Part shown: one piece after another, positions 1 to 8,132 of the stretch
Layout of the letters: every line of letters starts with the position of its first letter
Position numbering within the stretch: the stretch's first letter is position 1
Origin: Elusimicrobia bacterium RIFOXYA2_FULL_50_26
Lineage (GTDB): Bacteria; Elusimicrobiota; Endomicrobiia; Endomicrobiales; XYA2-FULL-47-53
DNA: 32,174 nucleotides
Reading direction: 5' to 3'
Assembly (NCBI GenBank): GCA_001800355.1
Contig: MGVF01000128.1
Coordinates: 1 to 32,174, forward strand
Position numbers and translations under genes: made by a program
Notes under the pieces: model-generated
Database searches by the model: none
What the model saw: the letters and a program-made list of their open reading frames with translations, nothing else
Told to the model about the DNA's origin: nothing

Positions 1-1
1 G

Positions 2-814
2 CCCGGCGGTGCTGGCAGAAACAGGGTTTTAGATCGCAAGAACTTCCTGCATCTTCAATTCATCATGCCACCAGTGGAAGAACAAAAGAAAATCGCCAAA
101 ATTCTTTCAGCATGGGATCAGGCGATTGAGGCATTGGACAATCTGATCGAAATCAGAACCAGACGATTTAAATGGCTTCTAAAATATCTAACGTCTCCGC
201 ATAAAGCTGTAAAGGGCTGGAAAGAATTTTCTTTGGGGGAAATGGGAGATATTAGCAAAGGCAAGGGTATCACGAAAGAAGATCTTATAGAAACCGGAAT
301 ACCGTGCATAAGGTATGCCGATCTCTATATGCAATATGATTTCGTTATCCATGACATATTCTGCTTTGTTTCTTCAAAAGCGGCAAGCTCTGCTCAGTCT
401 CTACAAAGAGGTGATATTATTTTCGCGGGCTCCGGTGAGACAGCAGAGGAGATTGGTAAATGTGCTGCATACCTTGGCGACCACCCAAAGGCTGTTGTAG
501 GTGGAGACACGTTGATACTTAGGCAAAAGAGATTTGATTCAAATTATTTGACATATGCCTTAAATTCTCCAGCTGTCAATAAGCAAAAAAGTATTTTTGG
601 CCATGGTCATTCAGTCGTTCATTTTTACGGGCATGATTTGAGAAAAGTGCGCGTGTTTGTGCCACCAACAAATGATCAAACAAAGATTGCCCATATATTA
701 AACTTGGCAAAATGCGAGATTGATCTCTTGAAGCAAATAGTGCTGCGTTATGGTGAACAAAAACAAGGCCTTATGCAAAAACTGTTGACCGGCAAGATTA
801 GAGTCAAGGCATAG
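2..814 (+). CDS. hsdS: Type I restriction-modification specificity subunit HsdS, 5' truncated by window edge
   Basis: Frame is open back to base 2. Central conserved 'PPVEEQKKIAKILSAWDQAIE' segment, then a target-recognition-like region, then C-terminal 'PTNDQTKIAHILNLAK...LMQKLLTGKIRVK', typical of HsdS. Confidence 0.9.
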   Translation, partial: PGGAGRNRVLDRKNFLHLQFIMPPVEEQKKIAKILSAWDQAIEALDNLIEIRTRRFKWLLKYLTSPHKAVKGWKEFSLGEMGDISKGKGITKEDLIETGIPCIRYADLYMQYDFVIHDIFCFVSSKAASSAQSLQRGDIIFAGSGETAEEIGKCAAYLGDHPKAVVGGDTLILRQKRFDSNYLTYALNSPAVNKQKSIFGHGHSVVHFYGHDLRKVRVFVPPTNDQTKIAHILNLAKCEIDLLKQIVLRYGEQKQGLMQKLLTGKIRVKA

Positions 815-823
815 GAGAAAATT

Positions 824-1858
824 ATGGACAAAAACGAACCAAATCAATCCGAACTGATTTTATACCAGACCGAGGATGGCAAAACCAAGCTGGAAGTGCG
901 CCTGCAGGATGAAACAGTCTGGCTGACTCAAAAAATGATGGCTGATCTGTTTCAGGTCGCTGTGTCAACTATCAACGAACATATTAAAAACATCTACGCC
1001 GAGGGCGAACTGGCTTCTGGGGCAACTATTAGGAATTTCCTAATAGTTCAAAAGGAAGGCGCCCGTGAGGTTTCCCGAAATATGGATTTTTATCACCTTG
1101 AGATGATCATGGCAGTCGGTTTTCGTGTTCGTTCCCCAAGAGGTACACAGTTTCGCAAATGGGCGACCGACCGTTTGAATGAATACCTCGTCAAAGGATT
1201 CGCCATGGATGATGAGCGGCTGAAAGAGGTCGTAAATATCGGTTCGGATTACTTTGACGAAGTGCTGGAACGCATTCGTGATATTCGTTCCAGTGAGAAA
1301 CGCTTCTACCAGAAGATTCGAGATATTTACAAATTGGCTGTTGATTATGACCCCAAGTCCGAAGAAACCCTTGAGTTTTTCAGTATCGTTCAGAATAAAC
1401 TTCATTTCGCTATTTCCGGTAAAACAGCAGCAGAGTTGATTTCAGAGCGGGCGGATGCCAAAAAGCCGAATATGGGGCTGACCTCGTGGAAAGGCACTAA
1501 AGTGCGCAAGGCGGATGTGACAGTAGCTAAAAACTATTTGAACGAAAAAGAAATGGATGGCCTTAACCGCATTGTCACCATGTATCTGGATTATGCTGAA
1601 GATCAGGCAAAGCGTCATCGCCAGATTTTCATGCGTGACTGGCGCGCCAAACTAGATGCTTTCCTGAAGTTTAACGAGCGGGATATTCTCGATAACCCCG
1701 GCAAGGTCAGCAAGGAAATTGCCGACACACTGGCTCTTGAGCAGTACGAAGTATTTCATCAGAACAGACTGGTGTTGGAAGCGAAGCAAGAAGCCCTTGC
1801 CGATGACCGGGATTTAAAAGCTATCCAGAATAAATTTGAAAAGAAAAAGAGGCAGTAA
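824..1858 (+). CDS. RhuM family (virulence RhuM-like) protein
   Basis: 'ILYQTEDGKTKLEVRLQDETVWLTQKMMADLFQVAVSTINEHIKNIYAEGEL' and 'REVSRNMDFYHLEMIMAVGFRVRSPRGTQFRKWAT' are characteristic of RhuM. SD-like ggagaaaatt upstream. Confidence 0.88.
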   Translation: MDKNEPNQSELILYQTEDGKTKLEVRLQDETVWLTQKMMADLFQVAVSTINEHIKNIYAEGELASGATIRNFLIVQKEGAREVSRNMDFYHLEMIMAVGFRVRSPRGTQFRKWATDRLNEYLVKGFAMDDERLKEVVNIGSDYFDEVLERIRDIRSSEKRFYQKIRDIYKLAVDYDPKSEETLEFFSIVQNKLHFAISGKTAAELISERADAKKPNMGLTSWKGTKVRKADVTVAKNYLNEKEMDGLNRIVTMYLDYAEDQAKRHRQIFMRDWRAKLDAFLKFNERDILDNPGKVSKEIADTLALEQYEVFHQNRLVLEAKQEALADDRDLKAIQNKFEKKKRQ

Positions 1859-1869
1859 ATGGAGATAGC

Positions 1870-2910
1870 GTGAAGCAAACAACCTCAAAAACAATCTCTT
1901 TTTCTGATGCCTTACAGCGGGCAGGAGCTAAGAAGCATCTGCTGCTCGGGAATGGATTCAGCATTGCCTTGAAGCCTGATATATTCTCTTATGCCAGTTT
2001 GTACGATGAATGTCTGAAGCAACGATGTATTTCGGATGAAACAAAAAAATTGTTCAATAAATTTGGCACACGGGATTTTGAAGTTATTATTAGGGCACTT
2101 AATGATACGGCGAAAGTATTGAGTGTTTATACCAGCTCAAGGAAAATGGCTAAACAGATAACAAATGACGCCGGCAAGTTGAAAAAGGCTCTCATTGACC
2201 TGCTTTCTGCAAAACATCCTGCTAATCCCAGTGAGATTGCCGGCAATCAGTATAAGGCGTGTACCCAATTCCTTGGAAATTTTGAACGCATATATACTTT
2301 GAACTACGATCTACTATTATACTGGGTTGTGATGAAAGCTCTTGAGAATAAAGAAGTAAAATATGATGATGGTTTCCGTTACGGTGACGGACAAGATTAT
2401 GTAGTCTGGCATCCTGAAGAAGCGAAAAGCCAGAATATATATTATCTTCATGGCGCACTTCACCTTTTTGATGCCGGAGAAGAAATAAAGAAATTTACTT
2501 GGATTAATACGGGGATACGCCTTATTGAGCAAATTCGTGGCGAGTTGAATAAGAATAATTTCCCATTATTTGTTGCCGAAGGCACTTCTTCAGAGAAAAT
2601 GACGAAGATTAACCACAGCCAATATCTTGGTCGTGGCATTCGTAGTTTTGCCGGAATTGGAGGAAGCCTGTTCATCTATGGCCACTCTCTTGCTGATAAT
2701 GACGCGCATTACTTGAAATTTATTGCAAAGAATAAGGTCGAGAAACTATTTGTAAGCATATACAATGATGGAACCCAAAAACAAATGAAAGTAAATTCAC
2801 TCATCCAGCAAAGAGCAGCATCGATAGCTACTGCCAGAATGCAGGAAAAGAAGCAGTATCCAATAGAAATTGTATATTACGATGCTCTATCGGCAAAGGT
2901 CTGGGGATAA
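1870..2910 (+). CDS. DUF4917-like protein with SIR2-like motifs (candidate NADase-type effector)
   Basis: GTG start. Motifs 'LLLGNGFSIAL', 'YTLNYDLLLYW', 'YLHGALHLF', 'IYGHSLADNDAHYL' match the SIR2-like pattern GxGxS / NYD / HG / GxSxxDxD. Confidence 0.75.
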   Translation: MKQTTSKTISFSDALQRAGAKKHLLLGNGFSIALKPDIFSYASLYDECLKQRCISDETKKLFNKFGTRDFEVIIRALNDTAKVLSVYTSSRKMAKQITNDAGKLKKALIDLLSAKHPANPSEIAGNQYKACTQFLGNFERIYTLNYDLLLYWVVMKALENKEVKYDDGFRYGDGQDYVVWHPEEAKSQNIYYLHGALHLFDAGEEIKKFTWINTGIRLIEQIRGELNKNNFPLFVAEGTSSEKMTKINHSQYLGRGIRSFAGIGGSLFIYGHSLADNDAHYLKFIAKNKVEKLFVSIYNDGTQKQMKVNSLIQQRAASIATARMQEKKQYPIEIVYYDALSAKVWG

Positions 2911-2916
2911 TAAATT

Positions 2917-5900
2917 ATGGATATTCCTTCATTCAAAGAAGATCACATTTCACAGATTCCTGCGCTTCAGTTGCTGGTGAATCTCGGCTATGCCTATCTG
3001 ATGCCGGATGAAGCGCTTATTGCCCGGGGTGGCAAAACCTCAAATGTTATTCTGGAAACCATACTTGAGAAACAGCTACGGCAGATCAATAAGATTGCTT
3101 ACAAAGGAAGCGAGTATCCATTTTCAAATGCCAATATAACCAATGCAATTTTGACACTGAAGAACATTCCTTTTGACGGCCTGATTCGCACTAACGAAAA
3201 GATTTATGACCTGCTCTCATTGGGCAAGAGTTTTGAAGAGACGATTCTTGGCAATACCAAGAGTTTTGACCTTAAATTCATAGACTGGGACGAAATCTCA
3301 AAGAATGTATTCCATGTGTCTGAAGAATTTGAGGTTATGCAATCGGATGGCAAAATGCACCGCCGTCCGGATATCGTGCTTTTTGTAAATGGTATTCCTT
3401 TTGCTGTGATAGAATGCAAACGGCCGGATATAAAAGAGCCGATCAAGGAATCTGTTTCCCAGCACTTGCGCAACCAAACCGATGAGTTTATACCTGGCCT
3501 GTTTATATATTCTCAGATGCTTGTGGCAGTTAGCAAAAATGAGGCCAAATATGCGACTGCCGGGACCGCGGAAAAGTTCTGGGCAGTGTGGAAAGAAAAA
3601 GGTTTGAATGAAGGAGTGTTGAAGGATATTATCAATAAACCAATTCCCGAAGATCACAAAGCCAAGATATTTTCTTCCCGTTTCAACTATGTAAAGGACT
3701 TGTTCAATACCCTTGGCACCCGGCAAGCAACGGAACAGGATAAAGCGATCTATTGTTTGTTGCGTCCTGAAAGGCTGCTCGAATTCAGCCGTCAGTTTGT
3801 AATTTTTGATTGCGGTGAGAAAAAGATTGCACGGCATCAGCAATATTTTGCGGTGAAAAACACGATTGCGCGAGTTTGTCAGTATCAGGAAGGAAAACGT
3901 AAAGGCGGGGTGATCTGGCATACGCAAGGAAGCGGAAAGTCCATAACTATGGTCATGCTTGCCAAAGCACTAACATTATGCCCTGCTATTTCCAACCCTC
4001 GTGTGGTGATAGTAACCGACAGAATCGACCTCGATGAACAGATATGGAATACCTTTAAGCATTGCGGTATGGAGCCGGAGAAGGCAAAGACCGGGGCTCA
4101 TTTGATGGAGATTCTTGAAAGAAACAAGAAATCAATCATTACCTCGGTTTTAGACAAATTTCAAGCAGGATTGAATAAGCGTTCACTGGAAGTAACTTCA
4201 GAAAATATTTTTGTGTTGGTGGACGAAAGTCACCGCAGTCAATACGGTGTAGCGCACGCGCTAATGAAAAAAGTATTGCCTAACGCCTGTTATATTGGGT
4301 TTACAGGGACACCGCTGCTCAAAAATGAAAAAAGCACTGCGGATAAGTTCGGTGGTTTCATTCAGCCGATTTACAGCATCAACGATGCGGTCGCGGACAA
4401 GGCAGTTGTTCCATTGCTCTATGAAGGACGGCATGTTCTTCAGGACGTGGATCAAAAGCCGGTTGATACATGGTTTAACCGGGTATGCGAGCCATTAACC
4501 GAATATCAGGTAGCTGACCTGAAAAAGAAATTCACTAAGATAGAAAAGATTAATCTGACCGATCAGAAAATTCATATGATTGCTTATGATGTTAGTGAGC
4601 ATTTCAGTAAGAACTGGCAGGGCACAGGTTTTAAGGCGCAGATTGCCACGGATTCAAAAGCGGCAGCTTTAAAGTTTAAGAAGTCGCTCGATGAGATCGG
4701 CAAGGTATCATCAGAAGTAGTCATATCTGCTCCAGATGACCGTGAAGGATATGAGGATGTTTACGAAGAGCCAACAGAAGAAGTATTGAAGTTCTGGAAA
4801 ACCATCCTGAAACGGTTCGGCAGTGATGCGGAATATAACAAGCAGGTGATCGCTTCATTTAAATATGCCGAACAACCGGAAATTCTAATTGTGGTTGAAA
4901 AACTACTCACCGGATTTGATGCGCCGAGAAATACAGTGCTGTATATCGCCAAGTCAATGAAGGAGCATACCCTTTTGCAGGCGATTGCCCGGGTTAACCG
5001 CATTTACGAAGGCAAGGATTACGGCTTTATACTGGACTATTACGGGATCCTTGGCGAATTGGATCGTGCGCTGACGGCGTATGAAGAGCTGTCTGGTTTT
5101 GACAAAGAGGATTTGGAAGGCACGTTGATTAATATTGCGGAGGAGATCAAAACACTTCCACAGAAATATGCCGATTTGTGGGATATCTTCAAGGCCATTA
5201 AGAATCGGCACGACGAAGAGGAATATGAGAAGTTTTTGTTTGATGAGGAAATGCGGCATAAGTTTTATGAAAAGTTGACTGCATTTTCAAAAACATTGAG
5301 TATAGCTCTTTCTGCTGAGAAGTTTTATAAAGACACACCAGAAAATCATATCAATAAGTATAAGGACGATTTCAAATTCTTTCAGAAGTTGCGAGTATCT
5401 GTTAAAAAGCGGTATGCTGAAGTGGTGGATTTTAAGGAGTATGAGAATAAAATTCAGAAACTGCTTAACACCTATGTGACATCTGATGAAGTAATCAAAA
5501 TTACAGACCCGGTGAATATATTTGATAAGGAGAAGTTCCAAAAGGAAGTAACAAAGGCGGTTGGCGAAGCTGCCAAGGCGGACATGATTGCTCATCGGAC
5601 AATGCGGACAATAGAAGAAAAATACGATGAAGACCCTGTTTTTTACGAGAAGTTTTCAAAACTGCTGAAAAAAGCGATTGACGACTACCGTCAGTCTCGT
5701 ATTACGGACGCGCAGTATTTCCTTACAACAAGCGAGATTATGGACGATGTGCGTGACCGCAAGGATTCGGATATCCCTGAGTGTTTGCAGGACAAGAATG
5801 TTGCTAAGGCATTTTACGGCATCATTTATGAGGGAGTCAGCAAACGGAATGATGACAAAAATGTTTCGGCCAATATTGCCATGGAAGTGGACGGAATAAT

Positions 5901-6072
5901 TCAGCGCAATAGAGTTGTGGACTGGCATCTAAAAACCGATATTCAAAACAAGATGCTCAACGAGATTGAGGATTACCTGGCCGATAAAACAGGCCTTGGC
6001 TTGAGTTATGAAGAAATTGATGTGATTATGGAGAAGATTATCAATATTGCCAAACGCAGGTATGCCCAATGA
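2917..6072 (+). CDS. hsdR: Type I restriction endonuclease subunit R (HsdR)
   Basis: PD-(D/E)xK-like 'RRPDIVLFVNGIPFAVIECKRPD', Walker A 'HTQGSGKSITM', 'VLVDESHRSQYG', 'GFTGTPL', 'ARVNRIYEGKDYGFILDY'; 1051 aa. Confidence 0.96.
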   Translation: MDIPSFKEDHISQIPALQLLVNLGYAYLMPDEALIARGGKTSNVILETILEKQLRQINKIAYKGSEYPFSNANITNAILTLKNIPFDGLIRTNEKIYDLLSLGKSFEETILGNTKSFDLKFIDWDEISKNVFHVSEEFEVMQSDGKMHRRPDIVLFVNGIPFAVIECKRPDIKEPIKESVSQHLRNQTDEFIPGLFIYSQMLVAVSKNEAKYATAGTAEKFWAVWKEKGLNEGVLKDIINKPIPEDHKAKIFSSRFNYVKDLFNTLGTRQATEQDKAIYCLLRPERLLEFSRQFVIFDCGEKKIARHQQYFAVKNTIARVCQYQEGKRKGGVIWHTQGSGKSITMVMLAKALTLCPAISNPRVVIVTDRIDLDEQIWNTFKHCGMEPEKAKTGAHLMEILERNKKSIITSVLDKFQAGLNKRSLEVTSENIFVLVDESHRSQYGVAHALMKKVLPNACYIGFTGTPLLKNEKSTADKFGGFIQPIYSINDAVADKAVVPLLYEGRHVLQDVDQKPVDTWFNRVCEPLTEYQVADLKKKFTKIEKINLTDQKIHMIAYDVSEHFSKNWQGTGFKAQIATDSKAAALKFKKSLDEIGKVSSEVVISAPDDREGYEDVYEEPTEEVLKFWKTILKRFGSDAEYNKQVIASFKYAEQPEILIVVEKLLTGFDAPRNTVLYIAKSMKEHTLLQAIARVNRIYEGKDYGFILDYYGILGELDRALTAYEELSGFDKEDLEGTLINIAEEIKTLPQKYADLWDIFKAIKNRHDEEEYEKFLFDEEMRHKFYEKLTAFSKTLSIALSAEKFYKDTPENHINKYKDDFKFFQKLRVSVKKRYAEVVDFKEYENKIQKLLNTYVTSDEVIKITDPVNIFDKEKFQKEVTKAVGEAAKADMIAHRTMRTIEEKYDEDPVFYEKFSKLLKKAIDDYRQSRITDAQYFLTTSEIMDDVRDRKDSDIPECLQDKNVAKAFYGIIYEGVSKRNDDKNVSANIAMEVDGIIQRNRVVDWHLKTDIQNKMLNEIEDYLADKTGLGLSYEEIDVIMEKIINIAKRRYAQ

Positions 6073-6779
6073 CGGAACATACAGTAAATTTCGGGGAAAA
6101 TAAAATTTGCTTTTCTCTTGAGCAAAAACCTCGCAAAGCCGTGCGGATTAGCGTCATGCCTGATCTATCAATCAATGTCACCGCGCCACGCGATTCTTCG
6201 GTTGAGAAGGTATTGCAAAAAGTTCAGAGGCGCGCGCCATGGATCGCCAGGCAGATTGATTATTTTCAGTCTTTCATGCCCAAGCAACCGCCGAGGCAGT
6301 TTATCAGTGGAGAAACGCACTATTATTTCGGAAGGCAGTATCGGCTGAAGGTGCTTAAGGCTAATCAGCAGGATGTTAAGCTCAAAGGTAAATATATTTT
6401 CGTTTATTCCCTTAGGCCGGATAGCAGGCCAAGAACCAGGCGGTTGTTGTATGAGTGGTACCGCGTTCGGGCTAAAGCGATGTTCGATGCGGTTGCCAAA
6501 CGCTGTCATGAACGGCTGGAAAAGTACCGGGTGAAGCTACCGGTAATTGACGTCAAATCCATGCAATCGCGCTGGGGCAGTTGTGTACATACTAAGGGAA
6601 GAATCGGCTTGAATACCGAACTGATAAAAGCGCCGTCGCATTGTATTGAGTATGTGATCATGCACGAGATGTGCCATTTGAAATACCCCAATCACACAAA
6701 GAAGTTTTATAACTTCCTGTCCTTAGTTATGCCAGACTGGGCAAAGCGCAAGTCAAGACTTGAGAAGATCGTACTATGA
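6069..6779 (+). CDS. YgjP/SprT-like (DUF45/M48-type) metal-dependent hydrolase associated with type I RM
   Basis: 'SRWGSCVHTKGRIGLNTELIKAPSHCIEYVIMHEMCHLKYPNHTKKFYNFL', HExxH motif. ATGA overlap with the hsdR stop. Confidence 0.9.
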   Translation: MTEHTVNFGENKICFSLEQKPRKAVRISVMPDLSINVTAPRDSSVEKVLQKVQRRAPWIARQIDYFQSFMPKQPPRQFISGETHYYFGRQYRLKVLKANQQDVKLKGKYIFVYSLRPDSRPRTRRLLYEWYRVRAKAMFDAVAKRCHERLEKYRVKLPVIDVKSMQSRWGSCVHTKGRIGLNTELIKAPSHCIEYVIMHEMCHLKYPNHTKKFYNFLSLVMPDWAKRKSRLEKIVL

Positions 6780-6916
6780 GTAAACGATTTCAAATATTGT
6801 CTTTGGATGGCCGTAGAATTAAAGGAGAGATATAATAAGAAGTAAGTCCAGCGGATGCGCAGGTGATGGATGCGCGTAACGCACTGGATGATGTTCTGTC
6901 TGTCCGCTATAGATGA
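6776..6916 (+). pseudogene. Probable remnant of a patatin-like phospholipase gene
   Basis: ATG overlaps the stop of the upstream hydrolase (ATGA). Encodes MSKRFQILSLDGRRIKGEI*, resembling the patatin N-terminus 'FQILSLDGGGIRG'. After two stops the same frame stays open: EVSPADAQVMDARNALDDVLSVRYR* to 6916. Confidence 0.55.
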
Positions 6917-6917
6917 C

Positions 6918-7089
6918 CTAGTACTCTGTAAGACTGAATATTGATGTTTTGAATGCAGTTTGCTGTCATTGCGAGCGAGAGCGAAGCAATCTCAACATTG
7001 CTTCTGATGAAAAGCGAGATTGCTTCGCTCTCGCTCGCAATGACGACGACAACTGCAAAACGCAAAGAATCAGCCTTACAGAGTACCAG
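6918..7089. repeat. Palindromic element, family 1 copy 1 (MITE/REP-like)
   Basis: Outer inverted repeats CTAGTACTCTGTAAGACTGA / TCAGCCTTACAGAGTACCAG (2 mismatches). Inner perfect 29-bp inverted repeat GTCATTGCGAGCGAGAGCGAAGCAATCTC, 6965-7044. Confidence 0.85.
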
Positions 7090-7179
7090 GAACGCTAAAG
7101 AGAGTAAAATTTTGTAGTTTCAAACAATTATTGGTATAATGGATTTATTGATTATTAGTGTAACGTGAAAGGTGATATT

Positions 7180-7962
7180 ATGAATGTAAACAAATACACT
7201 GCCGTAGCGTTGAAGGCCGCGTGTGCGGCGGGTGAGATCATCAAGAATAATTTCAATAGCCCTGTCGAGATACGCTTCAAAGGCGAGATAGACCCCGTAA
7301 CCAATGTTGACATAAAAGCGCAGGAAACCATACTCAAAATTTTGGAAGTCGCTTTCCCGGGTCACTCCTTTCTTACGGAGGAGGATTCGTCGCACAGGTG
7401 TTCGTCCGATTACTGCTGGATAATAGACCCGATGGACGGCACTGTAAACTTTATCCACCGGATACCTTACGTATGCGTATCAATAGCGCTTATGCATAAG
7501 GGCAAGATCATATCCGGTGTTGTGCATGCACCGATGCTTTGCGAAACATACAGCGCCCAGGCTGGCGGCGGCGCGTGGGTAAACAAGAAACGCATTCATG
7601 TTTCGCCGGAGCGCACGCTTGTGCGGTCGCTCGCCATCACGGGCTTCCCGTATTCCGTCCATGCCTCTGCCAAACGTCATGCGGGCATCATGGCCGGCGT
7701 GCTTGAAAAAGTCCAGGGAGTCCGCAGGCTCGGCTCCGCTGCTATTGACCTTGCCTATGTCGCCAGCGGCAAGGCCGAAGCGTTCTGGGAAGAAGAATTG
7801 AAACCGTGGGACGTTGCCGCGGGTTCCCTTATATTAAAGGAAGCAGGCGGTAAAATTACGGATTTTTCCGGCGGTAAAAATTTTATTTTCGGCGGCACCA
7901 TGCTTGCCACAAATGGAATACTCCATCGTTCCATGCTTGAATTGCTAGGAGGGAATAAATGA
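7180..7962 (+). CDS. suhB: Inositol monophosphatase family protein
   Basis: 'DPVTNVDIKAQETI', 'TEEDS', 'WIIDPMDGTVNFIHRIPYVCVSIAL', 'WDVAAGSLILKEAGGKITDFSGG'. ATG at 7180 preferred over GTG at 7165 because of the upstream aaaggtg. Confidence 0.9.
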   Translation: MNVNKYTAVALKAACAAGEIIKNNFNSPVEIRFKGEIDPVTNVDIKAQETILKILEVAFPGHSFLTEEDSSHRCSSDYCWIIDPMDGTVNFIHRIPYVCVSIALMHKGKIISGVVHAPMLCETYSAQAGGGAWVNKKRIHVSPERTLVRSLAITGFPYSVHASAKRHAGIMAGVLEKVQGVRRLGSAAIDLAYVASGKAEAFWEEELKPWDVAAGSLILKEAGGKITDFSGGKNFIFGGTMLATNGILHRSMLELLGGNK

Positions 7963-8132
7963 AGGTGATTGTAGATGCGGAGCTTTGTATCGGCTGCGGA
8001 TTGTGCGCCTCAAACTGCCCGGAAGTTTTTGAAATGCGGGATAACCTGGCGGTGGTAATAAATGAAACGCCCAATGAATGCGCGCAGCAGATGGTTAAAG
8101 ACTGCCCGGTGGAAGCGATAAAAATAGAATAA
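7959..8132 (+). CDS. Small single-cluster [4Fe-4S] ferredoxin (57 aa)
   Basis: Not in the supplied ORF track. MKVIVDAELCIGCGLCASNCPEVFEM...VKDCPVEAIKIE with CxxCxxxxxC...CP cluster pattern. ATGA overlap with the suhB stop; its stop abuts the nth ATG. Confidence 0.88.
   Translation: MKVIVDAELCIGCGLCASNCPEVFEMRDNLAVVINETPNECAQQMVKDCPVEAIKIE

Noticed and set aside
1040-1405. 121-aa minus-strand ORF
   Set aside because: Antisense to rhuM; no independent support.
3298-3927. 209-aa ORF on the minus strand
   Set aside because: Fully antisense to hsdR, with no recognisable motif.
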